From Diphasiastrum complanatum (Eukaryota; Streptophyta; Lycopodiopsida; Lycopodiales; Lycopodiaceae): a DNA stretch of 64,000 nt. Shown piece by piece: positions 16,396 through 27,958 of the stretch; the first letter of the stretch is position 1, and each line of letters opens with the position of its first letter. The stretch lies in NCBI GenBank assembly GCA_029204225.1, contig CM055105.1, forward strand, positions 16,317,353-16,381,352, read 5' to 3'. The notes under the pieces are model-generated. The model was not told the origin of the DNA and did not search any database. It saw nothing but the letters and a program-made list of their open reading frames with translations. The position numbers and the translations under genes are program-made.

Positions 16396-19300
16396 TCAGA
16401 AAATGCAAATTTCAGGAGCTAGCAAGGCTTTGGCACTAGAAACATTTTGTTTCTTCAGCTCTCTCTCAAAGCATGATAGCTTGACAACTCCAAGACTGCT
16501 CCTCTGTCTCTCAAACAGACCTTTGTCTAAGGCCTTTGTGAAAATGTCAGCTACCATCTCCTTTCTTCCAATGAAGGTAGTCTGCAACATCTTCTTCCCA
16601 ATCAGATCCCTTATCAAGTGGTACTTGATCGCAATGTGTTTTGTTCTTGAGTGAAACACAGGATCTTTTGTCAGATGTATTGCACATGTGTTGTCCATCT
16701 GCAAAATCAGAGGTTCATTCATTGTTTCGCCCAGTTCATCAAGGAACTGCTTGAGCCAAATTATTTTGTTGGCCATCTTTGCTGCTGCAACGTACTCTAC
16801 TTCGCAGGATGACTGAGCCACAATGGTCTGCTTCTTGCTGACCCAGAGAATTGTTGCTCCTGACACGATGGTGCATCCTCCTGAGACACTTTTGCAGTCG
16901 TCCTTGAGGGATGCCCAACTAGCATCACTGTAGGAAAGCATCTGGAACACGACAATAACACAAACCAAAATCTTTTGTTAATTGAAGATATTGCAAAATT
17001 CGTTTGCAATCTTCCAATGTGTCGAGCCTGGATTCGTGCAGAATTGGCTCATCTTGAACATGGCATAAGCAATGTCAAGACGTGTGTTATCTGCAAGGTA
17101 TATCAACGATTCTATTAGTTTCCTGTATGGTGTGAGTTGCATCAATTCTCTCTCTTCTTCAGTCCTCGAACAATTTTCGTTCATTAGTCCTGTTCCTGCA
17201 AGCATTGGAATATTCGCTCCTTTGCAATTCAGCATCCCAAAATCTTTTAGGATTTTCTGGGTGTGTCTGGATTGATGAAGTTACAATTTACCTCCCTCAT
17301 AGTTCTTGTAAATCTGCAAGCCAAGGTAACACCTGGCTTCTCCCAGATCTACAATCTCAAATGTTTCGAGATATCATTCTTCACTTCAGCAATAAGTTTT
17401 TTACTCTTGTAGAGTATCAGAGTGTCGTCCTCATACATAGCCACAATGATGATCTTCCCATCTATAATTCTCACATAACATTGGAATCCTAAGGAGTTCA
17501 GGGCTTGATCTTTCTTCTTGTACAATTGTCGAGCTAACTGCTTCAAACCGTAGATACTCCTATGCATTTTGCATGCATAAGTAGGAAGTGAATTTGAGAC
17601 ATATCCTGGGGGTTAATCCATGTAGACTTCTTCGTCTAGCTCACCATGCAAGAAGGTTGTCTTCTCATCCACAATGTGGATCATGAGATCATAAGCAGCT
17701 GCATATGCAAATAGTAAACGTAGGGACAAATGTTTCACGACATGAGAGAAGGTCTCAAAATAGTCAATACCATATCTCTGAGAGAATTCCTTCGCTACAA
17801 GTCTTGCCTTATACTTTGAGACATCTCCATCTGGTCCACACTTTAGCTTGTATACCCATTTGTATTTTACAACCTTTCGCTTATCTGGTAATGGCTACAA
17901 CGTCCATACCTGATTCTTCCTCATGGATTCCATCTCCTCATTCATGGCTTGGATCCATTTGTCCTTCTTTGGACATTCAATTGCCTCCTCGAATGTCTGT
18001 GGTTCGTCACTGAATCCACAAAACTCTTCTGATGTAGAAGCAAACCTGCCTGGCACATATCTTCTTGGCGCTCTTCATTGTCTTGTCGACCTTCTAGGAG
18101 ATCCTCCTGAAACTATAATGCCTTTGTCTTTGTCTGCTCTGCTAGGTCCGGAACCATCTCAGTTTACAGGTACTGTAGCAGTAGGCTGCCTCTTGAATCT
18201 TTCATCTTCTGATTCGTCACTCGAATGCGAAGCAACTCAAAAATCTTCGTCTTCATGTTCGTCTTCTGCTCCCTCTGTCACAGTTAACAGATCATAGTAG
18301 TGTCTTTCAAGAACTTCATAGTTGACAGGATCATCATTGGCCATCGTTCTACTCTCATCAAATCTGACATCTCTGATTGTCTTCACAATGTTTGTCTCTG
18401 GCATGTAGACTCTGTAGTATGACAAATTATTGTCATATCCTACAAGATATCTCTGTTCAGCTTTCTTATCAAGCTTATTTCAAAGCTTATCCAGAATATG
18501 TTCATAAGCTGCATAGCCAAAGATTATGATGTGATTCATATTGGGTTTTCTACCCCACCATAATTCGTGTGGTGTCGTGTGAGGAACACCAAACTTTTAT
18601 GTCTTAATCTGAATGTATGCAGTTGTAGCTACTGCTTCAGCCCACAGTACTCTTGGAGCTTTCGAGTAGGCCATCATGCATCTGGCAGCTTCCATCAGAG
18701 TTATATGCTTTCTTTCTGCAACACCATTGTGCTGCGATGTGTAAGATGCAATCCTTCTATGAATGATATCACGATCATTGCAAAAGTCAGATAATTAATT
18801 CAAGATGTATTCTCCAACTCGATCCGTCCTGATCTGCTTCACTTTATTACCAATGCATCTTTCTGCCCAATTCACATATACTATGAATTTGTCAAATGCT
18901 TCTGATTTGTTGTGAATAAAATACACTCTGGCAAATTTACCATAATCAACAATAAAGGTAACGTAATATTTTGAGCCTCCTACTGAGATCACATTGGAAG
19001 GCCCATAGATGTCAGAATGCACTAACTCCAGAATCTTGGTTGTTTTGTAGGAGTCCTTGACAAATGGAGTGTGTGACATCTTACTCTTTAGACATGCATC
19101 ACAGGTGGCCGAACTGTTCGCATTCGAGATGCTCACCCCTGTGATTGCTCCATGATGGCTTGCTTGGTACAGTGCCATTGAATTCATATGGCATAGTGTC
19201 CTGTGCCATAGAGTGTCTGGCGAATCATCACGAGTCTGATGCACTTGATCTGCAAGCAGGCGTATCTTTAGGTGATACAGATTGTCTTTTCTTCTGCCTT

Positions 19301-19588
19301 GGATGATTAGGGTACTGGTATTAGCATCAACAACATTGCATGCTTCGTTTGAGAACATCACACGCATTTTTGCATCAGCTATTCTTGCCACAGAAAGAAA
19401 GTCCTGCTGTAGTGTAGGCATGAACAGAACATCTTCAAGTCGTTTGTCTCTACCATTCGCGTTCGTCTTGATGTAATTTCAATAATTATTGTTCCAATGA
19501 TACATGCAAAGTTCATCATCAATATCACAGCCCGGTGTTGATAAGCATATACCTGAAGTTTCATCCCTCTTAAAAGATCCAAAGACAA
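16396..19588 (-). pseudogene. Ty1/copia pol remnant: pre-integrase to RNase H
   Basis: Reading leftward: GAG-pre-integrase and integrase (19421-18795; LWHRTLCHMNSMALY, CDACLKSKMSHTPF, LVHSDIYGP, IRTDRVGEY), a stop-ridden integrase C-terminus and linker (18790-18237), reverse transcriptase in pieces (about 17950-16978; MHRSIYGLKQLARQLY, MYEDDTLIL), and RNase H 16968-16396 (YSDASWASLKDDCKSVSGG, DNTCAIHLTKDPVFHSRTKH, ADIFTKALDKGLF). Protease and gag are absent. The catalytic YVDD is YEDD here. At least four frameshifts or stops are present. The 3' end meets a plus-strand gag fragment with no LTR between them. Confidence 0.92.
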
Positions 19589-19599
19589 AGTTCTATTTT

Positions 19600-20054
<455 letters not shown>

Positions 20055-20059
20055 ACTAC

Positions 20060-20232
20060 ACTGTTATGTTCTGGTCTATAGGTCGTTGTCTTCCTGTGAA
20101 GGATGCCTCAACTTGTACAGAAGTCGGCAAAACGGTTGGAGATGTACTCTCGTCCTTTGTCGGTTCTGATATGCTTGACCTTCTTCTCTGTCCACTTCTT
20201 AGCCTAGTTCACATACTCTGTAAACTTAGACT
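20060..20232 (-). pseudogene. copia integrase core fragment
   Basis: On the minus strand the frame reads KKWTEKKVKHIRTDKGREYI followed by SNRFADFCT, with one internal stop. HIRTDKGREY carries the second catalytic Asp region of a copia integrase. It is flanked by unrelated sequence, so it is a scrap. Confidence 0.8.
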
Positions 20233-20375
20233 TTGGACACTTCGGCTGAGTGAGGACTTCGGTATTTGGGGACTGGTTTGCCTTCGTTGCCTTCAGGGAC
20301 TTCGGCCACTTCGGCTGAGTCTTCACTTCGGCGTCATCGATGACTTCGCTTGAGACTGGTGCCTTGGCAATTTGT

Positions 20376-20490
20376 TGGTGTCAGAGACTTCGATGCAGCC
20401 AACAGTATCTCGAATCGTTGTTTCTACCAACAATCTCACTCAACCAGAATGGATCCATCTACTAGTTCTTCTCTAATTGATAAACTCGAT
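20376..20490 (+). pseudogene. copia primer-binding site and gag start, truncated
   Basis: TGGTGTCAGAGA at 20376 resembles a tRNA-Met primer-binding site. An ATG at 20449 opens MDPSTSSSLIDKLDRSN, typical of a copia gag N-terminus. The frame then runs into an inverted LTR copy at about 20490. The GACTTCGGC-rich sequence just before it (20230-20375) may be the tail of its LTR. Confidence 0.5.
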
Positions 20491-21102
20491 CGGAGCAACT
20501 CGAAGCGCAAGCATTCACGAAAAGATCAATCAGGCTCTATAATGAGACAAGACGAGACGAAACAAAACAAGACAAAATGAAACTTAAGTGAGCTCTGAAA
20601 TTGATTTATGCTTATAGCCAAGTGATCGCGAAACAAAGCGCAAAGCGAAAGCATTTGCAAATAAAACCAGTTTAAAGGAATTCAGATATGATTGCTAGTT
20701 ACTGTCAGCTATATTATTCCTACAATTCTTCAGAGTGTAGACAGACACTGCTGATCTTCGTTTACAGATTAATATAGCATTCAACAAAATCAAACCAATG
20801 TGAAAAATTGAATAAATAAATGAATCAGATACACAAATTGTAACAGACAAAAAATACATTCGAGATCATACAATCATACAGAATAATATGTGCATAACAG
20901 CTACAATATTATCTATTGATTTTCTGATTTCTCAAGCACTGTGCAACAGATCCATAGTGCATTGGCGTGAGAGAAATACAGTGTTCTCACGAATAATGTC
21001 TCGCACGCAAGCGGACATGTATTCTGTATTTTTGGTCTTTTTCTGACCTCTTGTATTATGCATCAAACAGAAAGTATATAGTTTGTGAACTTTTTTGTGT
21101 CA
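20491..21102 (-). mobile_element. partial LTR, inverted copy of the LTR at 25528
   Basis: Reverse-complement match to about the first 600 bp of the LTR at 25528-26443, including the stretch around CATAATACAAGAGGTCAGAA and the CGAAAC-rich tract. On the minus strand it begins TGACACAAAAAAG at 21102. The R/U5 part and a primer-binding site are missing. Confidence 0.85.
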
Positions 21103-21255
21103 TGTCGTGTTTTATTTTTATTTTTGAATCAACACGGGAGTCAAAAAATGCGTCGCTATAAGGTCGTCGAAATCCGTCGCATTTAAAATCCGTCGAAATC
21201 CGACGCCAAGCCCAAAACCGGCAACCGACCGGTAAAAACGAACCGAAGAATATGC

Positions 21256-21346
21256 CACGTGGATGTCGGATTTTGACGGCCTGGCCATGTGGACGTCGGA
21301 TTCCGATGTCCATGTGGCCGGGCCGTCGTAATACGACATCCACGTG
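21256..21346. repeat. 91-bp near-palindrome
   Basis: Two arms of about 45 bp, starting CACGTGGATGTCGG and ending ACGACATCCACGTG, are reverse complements with roughly 7 mismatches and almost no loop. GTCG-rich sequence lies just to the left. No coding frame explains it. Confidence 0.85.
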
Positions 21347-22768
21347 AAAACAAAAACTTGAAAAAAAAAATTTCACTTTTTTTTTGTGTCAGATTCCGAC
21401 GTATTATTATGTTAATCTCAGAATGGAAAAGCGCCGGATAAAAACCCATTGCCTCAAGAAGTGGGCCGACTGTCTGTAGCCACGGTTGGATCAGAGCGTT
21501 AGAGGGTAAGGGCCAAATCTGTGTGGCCTCGGGGATTTCAAGCTGGATCACCTGCTTGGTGCCCGAGTCTTCAGAGGATGAGGAGGCCATGTTAGCAGTG
21601 ATAGTTAAAGGACGAAAAAGTAGAAAAAACGGTGGAAAAGATGAAAAGGTGTGGGAATGACAAAAACTGTGAATAACGAGTGCTGGATGGCAATAATTGT
21701 AGTTCAGAGTGTAGATCTGTGTTCAGTATGAGTAGATGATAGCTTGTAAGAAGTTTGGTCGCAAACAGAGAACTTGGAGATTTTAGTGTAAATTTGAGCA
21801 GGGCTTCGCCATCAAAGGTGACAAATGACTCGAATTCAGCCCTTATATAGCGCAATTTAGAGTGCGTATTAGGTGAAATCCACTTTACTTTGTTCAGTTC
21901 CATCCAAATTTTGGCAGGAACCTTCTTCACACAATTCTAAGACCTCAGGGAAGTCTGCGAGAGTTCAGAAGGTGATTTGACTGCCATGCAAAGGTTCTAC
22001 GAGGATTCAGACTATCTGCGAGGGTTCAACTCTCGCATGAAGTGATTTCTCGCACAACTTGTTCATGTGACTGGATTTTTAAGATCAGACTATGTAGGCA
22101 GGCTAATTTCACTGCTCTGATTCCATTTAGGTACCTTGCGAGGGTTGGTAGGATGATCTTGATGTTCTACGAGGGTCCTGAAGATCCAGCTTTTGGGAGC
22201 TCTCGCACACACTAAAAAATGATGATTCCTCCATCAGGAACTCTCGTAGAGATTTTTAGAAATGAATCTAGGTCAGATCTAGTGATTGTCCAAGTTTCAA
22301 GAGCTATCTTCCAGGGGATCTCCAAAAATCATGAAAAAAGTGCTCTTTTAGAGTATTTTTTAATGAGATCATGAGATTATCTGATTTTTAACTTTTGCAA
22401 ACCGGTAATCAACTTCATCCATGCTTGATCTGATTGTTGGTAGTTCTCTGACAATTTTGATGGATAATTGGTAATAGTCCCATCAATTTTGGTTGAATTT
22501 TGCCCTTAATTTGCCATAGTTACTGAGATCGAGGTCTCTGATCTGCAATTTTAGGGGACTTATTGACATAATCTGATGATCTGCTTCCTTCTTGATCCCA
22601 TATGAATCTGGATCCCTCTTGGATTCTGATGGATTTCTCCGATCTTGCCAGTTCTGGCCGAATCTTGATGGATCTAGCCTGATTTGGCTTGAGCTTCCTA
22701 GATCTAGTGGTGATGGTCTATCAGCATAGCTTTTCGTAACATGCCACCACCAATCTGGATCTATCTCA
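21347..22768. other. unassigned region with repeated GCGAG motif, probably gypsy 3' UTR/LTR
   Basis: It lies downstream of the minus-strand gypsy integrase, so it may hold that element's 3' untranslated region and LTR. Between about 21950 and 22260 the motif TGCGAG(A/G)GTTC, or its complement, occurs about eight times. A minus-strand ORF from 21590 (MASSSSEDSGTKQVIQLEIP...) is of unknown nature. Confidence 0.4.
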
Positions 22769-23675
22769 CTACGGTGGCCAGTACTTGTGCAACCAGCTAC
22801 AGTTGATGGGTGTATCGAACGGTGTCCCATCTAGCTTCTCTAAATTCGCGGCTCCATGATTAAGAATCTCCTTGATCCGATAAGGACCTTCGCCTGTGAA
22901 TTTTATTTTTCCCTTGATCGCCTTGGTTTTATACATCAGGACCAGATCTCCAGAGCGAAGATCCTTCTGTTGTGACCTACGATCATGCCATGCTTTGCGT
23001 CTTTCCTTTTTAGCTGCCAGTGCATGAACAGCTAGTAAGCGTGTTTCATAGAGTTTATGCAAAGCTTCGTGGCATAGTTGTAGAGATTTGGATTCATTCA
23101 GACGTTGCGTTGTAGCAATCCTTAATGAAGGAACTAGAAACTCTACTGGCATTACAACATCCTGACCATATAACAATTAGAAAGGCGTTTGATCAGTGCT
23201 TCCCTTGTATGCTGTCCTGAATGCCCACAGAGCAGCATGCAACTTATGTTCTCAATCTGATTTGCTAGCTTCAACTGTTTTTGTGAGCACGCTATATAGG
23301 ATCTTATTGGATGATTTAGCTTGCCCATTATCACGTGGATAATAAGACGTACTGGTTCTATGGATCACGAAGAATTCATCCAACAGGACCTTGATGGTCT
23401 CATTGATGAAATGATTTCCGTGATCGCTGACTAGCTCCATCGGGCATCCGAAGCGCACAATGATATTTTCATAAAGGAACTTGGTAGTGGTCCTAGAATC
23501 AGCTGCTCTTACTGCCTTGGCTTCGATCCACTTGGTGAGATAGTCTGTGGCTACGATTATGTATCGAGCCTGAGAACTCCTTGCTGCAGGGTGAATTGGA
23601 CAATATAATCCAATCCCCACTTTTTGAATGGTGCTTGGGCTAATACCAGGTGCAGTAGGTCATAATTCAATCTCA
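22769..23675 (-). pseudogene. Ty3/gypsy integrase fragment
   Basis: Reading leftward: APFKKWGLDY, then a one-base frameshift, ARYIIVATDYLTKWIEAKAV (core Asp), RFGCPMELVSDHGNHF (second Asp), YYPRDNGQAKSSNKIL (Glu region), then the C-terminal part 23176-22769 with DLVLMYKTKAIKGKIKFTGE, GPYRIKEIL and a terminal CSWLHKYW before a stop. It closely resembles the integrase of the gypsy element at 36214-37598. Reverse transcriptase and gag are missing on this side; copia sequence adjoins at about 23680-23810. Confidence 0.88.
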
Positions 23676-23770
23676 TTGGCCTCCATGCCCTTTGATTGCA
23701 TTTTGTATGAATTCTTCTACTTGAATTTTTCTGCTGCTAATTGTTGTATTTCCGTTCCTACACACTGCGC

Positions 23771-25222
23771 TCAATCCTTGAGCTTCCGCTGCCGCGCACG
23801 CCCCCACGGTTTTACGATAGATAGAGCTATTGAAGATTGCTTGCGACTGTTCCAAGAAATTGTACCATTGTTGAGGAAGAATGTAAATCCGGAAGTGGAT
23901 ATACGAGTGTCTACATCTCCTATCCAACTTGCATCTGTGTAACCACTGAGTAAATTGAGTTTGTTGTTGCTGACTGCTCCATAACAAATGCAAAAGTCCA
24001 TAGTAGGTCGAAGATATCTCATGACTCTAATAAGAGCCTTCGAATGTATTACACCAGGATTAGTCATAAAGTAACTGAGAGAGCTGACTGCAAAAGCTAC
24101 GTCTGGCATGATACAGATCATGGTGTACATAGGAGATCCTATAATAGAATGGTAAAGATACTCACGCATCTGCTGCTTCTCATGAATTGTTTGGGGACAT
24201 TGGTCCTTTGACAATTTGAGACCTGGTTCCATTGGTGGGAGAGCTAACTTGCAATTAATCAGATTATATCTGACTAACATGTTGTAGATGTATCTCTGTT
24301 GTGTAATGTAGACCAACTTCTATTTTCTATCTCTATGGATTTGTATACCAAGGCATAAATGAGCTTCGCCTAGATCGGTCATGTCGAATTCGGAAGATAG
24401 CATTGTCTTGGCCTCTTTTATCAGATCGGCCTCTTGCCGAGTGCAAGGATCTTATTACTCCTATCAATAATTTTGCATTGATCAGATTCGAATTCTACCT
24501 TATGACCTAAATCTATAATTCTACTTACTGATAACAGATCTGTAGAGAGTTTTGGAACATATACGACCTTTGATAGTAGTTTCAATTGGTCATGCTGAAA
24601 TCGCAATCTTACAGTACCTTCACCTTTAATAGTGTGAGTACTATTGTCACCAAGATGAACAAATTTCTTCGTGTTTTAAGGCGTGTATGAGTTGAAAATC
24701 TCACATTGATTGGTCATGTGTTGAGTTTCTCCAGAATCAAGAAACCATGAATTATCAAAAAATGTGCTTTGATCTTTGACCATGAATGCGCTTTCATTCT
24801 TCTACCTGGGGAGATGATGAAAATGTGTTCCTTGTTGTTCAGGTTGCTTGGCTGCATTCTTCGCTTGGAGAATTCGACAATCCTTGATCTCATGATTATT
24901 GCACTTGCAATACCTGCAAAACATCTTCTTCTTCGACTGTGGATTTGATGATTGTACTTGACTTTCAGTCAGCTTCTGATTCGTTGCAGCCTCTTGAAGC
25001 TTTTCTACTTCTGTAGCTTAGAGCCTTTGTTGACATATAGAGCCTGAGAGGAGGAAGTAGACAAAGTGTCTTGACTTCTTCTATTATCTTATTGCAGCAA
25101 CATAGTGATAATTCTAGTAAGAGTTAAATCTGAGTGTGTCGATATGATCATCACCTAGTTCTCATATGTAGAGGGCAAGCTTGAAAGCAATGTCATAATT
25201 GAGTCTTGATCGTCTATGACTG
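23771..25222 (-). pseudogene. deleted Ty1/copia: gag C-term, zinc knuckle, protease, then RT tail and RNase H
   Basis: Reading leftward: gag C-terminal part near 25190 (SIMTLLSSLPSTYE), CCHC zinc knuckle CRYCKCNNHEIKDC near 24920-24880, protease (WFLDSGETQHMTNQC; DSG active site) near 24750, pre-integrase DLLSVSRIIDLGHKVEFESD (24606-24421), then a jump straight to the reverse transcriptase tail and RNase H (24316-23771; YLYHSIIGSPMYTM, PDVAFAVSSLSYF, GYTDASWIGD, RKQSSIAL). Integrase and most of the reverse transcriptase are deleted. Stops interrupt the gag part. Confidence 0.88.
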
Positions 25223-25527
25223 AAAAAACAAGATATTTCTAGTGCCAAAGCCTTGCTAGCTCTCCACTCTAATTTTGACAGAAAAGACACAAGAAACGAA
25301 ATTGTTTACGAACAATTTTGCGACGCACAACACGAAATTGTTTCGCAACACAAAATCATTCTTGCTCCACAAACGACCAAGAAGATCAGCCAAGTACCAT
25401 GGGGTACAAATATTTGATCAGATATCATGGCATTAGCAAAAGTACTCTAGATCGTGGCAAATCTGCCACTCTTGTAATTCGCGATTAGTTGCAGATGTTT
25501 AATCTTTCTAATCTGAAAGTTACACGA

Positions 25528-26443
25528 TGCGACACAAAAAAGTTCGCAAACTATATACTTTCTGTTTGATGCATAATACAAGAGGTCAGAAAAAGACGAA
25601 AAATACAAAATACATGTCCGCCTGCGTGCGAGACAATTTTGTAGAGGATCTGTAGATCCAGAAGTCCGCTAGTAAGCGAGACATTATTCGTGAGAGAACT
25701 GTATTTCTCTCATGCCAATGCACTATGGATCTGTTGCACAGTGCTTGAAAAATCAGAAAATCAATAGATAATATTGTAGCTGTTATGCACATATTATTTA
25801 GTATGATTGTATTTTTTGTCTGCTACAATTCATGTATCCAATTCACTTGTTTATTCAATTCCTCACATTGGTTTGATTTTGTTGAATGCTATATTAATCT
25901 GTTAACGTAGTAAGTAGTGTCTGTCTACACTTTGAAGGATTGTAGGAATGATATAGTCGGTAGTGACCAACAATCATATCTGAATTTCTGATGAACTGAT
26001 TTTATTCGTGAATGCTTTCGCTTCGTGATCACTTGGCTATAAGCGTAAATCAATTTCAGAGCTCACTTAAGTTTCGTTTCGTTTCATTTCGTTTCATCTT
26101 GTTTCGTTTCGTTTTGTCTCGTCTCGTTACAACGCGTGATTGATTTTTTTGCGAATGCTTGCACTTCGCTTCATTTCATTTCGTGTTGTTTCGCAATCTC
26201 TATGCTTCCAGCATGAATCAATGTCAGAGCTCGTTTAAGTTTTGCTTTGCTTCGCTTCGCTTCATTTCGTTTTCGTCTCGTTTCATTTCGTTGTGTTACA
26301 GAGCTTGATTGTTCCAACATGAATTATTCTCGAGTAAAAACAATTCGAGTTTCGCGAAATTGTTCGCAAATCGTTCGAGATTTTATCAGTTTGTCACCAA
26401 AGTTCTAGTTGGAATTTGCATTTTGAGTGCACTTTTTGCTTCA
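25528..26443 (+). mobile_element. copia 5' LTR (plus), 916 bp
   Basis: Starts TGCGACAC and ends GCTTCA one base before the primer-binding site TGGTATCAGAGCC. Its 5' two-thirds recurs inverted at 20491-21102. The downstream part is rich in TTTCG/TCTCG repeats (about 26065-26300). Confidence 0.85.
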
Positions 26444-26444
26444 G

Positions 26445-26457
26445 TGGTATCAGAGCC
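26445..26457 (+). other. primer-binding site, initiator tRNA-Met
   Basis: TGGTATCAGAGCC, the canonical plant copia site, lies one base after the LTR end. Confidence 0.95.
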
Positions 26458-26705
26458 TACCTTTTGTCATAGTCTGACATAGCTATCAGATCCAAGGGGC
26501 TAAGCATTCAAACAAACAAACTATTAACAAGTGAAGAACACAAATTCATGAGCAATGGCTTCAATCAGCAGCATACAATTCAAGATCTGTACAGTTCTGG
26601 ATTCATCAGGATCTAACTTCCTAGCATGGAAGGTTAAGACCTCGCTGATACTAAAGGGTGAAGGATTATTCCCTTGGGTAGATGGCTGAGGAGATGCCTA
26701 CAACA

Positions 26706-26967
26706 TGTCAACAATTAGAAATGCAACATCAAGAATTCACCATAAACAATCACCAAGTAGGGAGACAGAAGAAGAACACGCAATATCACTCTATCACCCT
26801 AACTTCATATGGAATATAAAATGTACATATAAACCCTGAACCCTGATAGAGAGAGAAAACCTATGAATAGACTAATAGACTAGCCTACAGCTACAGCTGG
26901 TAACAGTTGTCAACATTAATGTACATCGTAAACAGTAACAATGAAGTTTATCATTGATTCTTTTCCA
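26706..26967 (-). repeat. 3' LTR of the TRIM-like element
   Basis: About 255 bp matching 27959-28223 at roughly 90% by eye. The end nearest the internal region has lost the TGTTAG start. Confidence 0.85.
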
Positions 26968-27129
26968 TCAAAATGTTCTTCAGTTTGAATTTCCAAACTG
27001 CATAGTTGTCGGCTCCTTCCAATTTGCTTGACTCATTGAGGACACTCTCGCTTAGAGTTGCCATTACTGAACAGATGAATCCAGATCAATTAATTTATCA
27101 CACCACAAAACTGTATATTTTTCTAGTTA

Positions 27130-27364
27130 TACACCTGATATCGGAATGGAGCGTGGAAGTACGGCTGCTCAGGATCCTCTTTAACTTGTGTGCTTGGATC
27201 CGATATTGGAGCATGCGATATTGAACTGGAGCGCGGATGTACAACTGCTAAGAATTTTGTTTAGCTCGTGTGCTTGGATCCGATATCGGTACGGACATGG
27301 GATATCGGACTGGAGCGCAGATGTACGGCTGCTCAGGTTTCTCTTCAGCTAGCGCGCTTGGATC
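27130..27364. repeat. three tandem units of about 80 bp inside the TRIM-like element
   Basis: Units end at TGCTTGGATC (27191-27200, 27271-27280, about 27355-27364) and share GGAGCG..G.A.GTAC..CTGCT..G. Each has a CGATAT(T/C)GG start. Confidence 0.88.
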
Positions 27365-27604
27365 CGATATTGGTAAAAAAGAGAATATAAGAACTTTCAG
27401 AGGGAATATTCAAAACGAGGGATCGTTCAAACAGACAGACATCCGTAATGTGAAAGGTATGAAACCTCAAAGCTCTAAATGGCAGTACTAGACACTGTCT
27501 GGTGTGATTTGCAGTACCCCAAACAAACAAATGAGAGATTTCTTGGCACAACTCTCTGACAAATGATATTTTCACAAAGACTAAAAAAAAATATTCTAAA
27601 ACTT

Positions 27605-27805
27605 TTTCCACTCAACAAATTTTCAATCTGTCTGATGCTGCCCTGGCCTTTTGGATGCCTCCGGGACTATGCTTTTCACAACAACTAGAAAGTATTGTAA
27701 AAATCTCCCCACTCAACAGATTTTCAACTTGTTTGATGCTGCCTTGGCCTTTTTGATGCCTCCGAAACTGTGTCTTCATTTCCCATTGATGATTCCAAGC
27801 TCCAA
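27605..27805. repeat. tandem duplication of about 101 bp inside the TRIM-like element
   Basis: CTCAACA(A/G)ATTTTCAA.(C/T)TG recurs at 27611 and 27712, with TGATGCTGCC(C/T)TGGCCTTTT following in both copies. Confidence 0.85.
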
Positions 27806-27945
27806 ACCTGCAAAATACACCAAAGAAGAATTTCTTCCAATCGTTTTTATCTCTCCAAGCTTTCACCTCCCGTGAAGGACTTTCTCACTTTGTTGTAGAG
27901 CCTGTGACAAGCTGCATCCACTGATCAGACACTCAAGACTATTGC

Positions 27946-27958
27946 CTCTCTGATACCA
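27946..27958 (-). other. primer-binding site of the TRIM-like element
   Basis: On the minus strand TGGTATCAGAGAG directly follows the 5' LTR end ACA. Confidence 0.92.

Noticed and set aside
27130-27364. Repeat array as a CRISPR
   Set aside because: Units are 80 bp, adjoining and without spacers, inside a plant LTR element.
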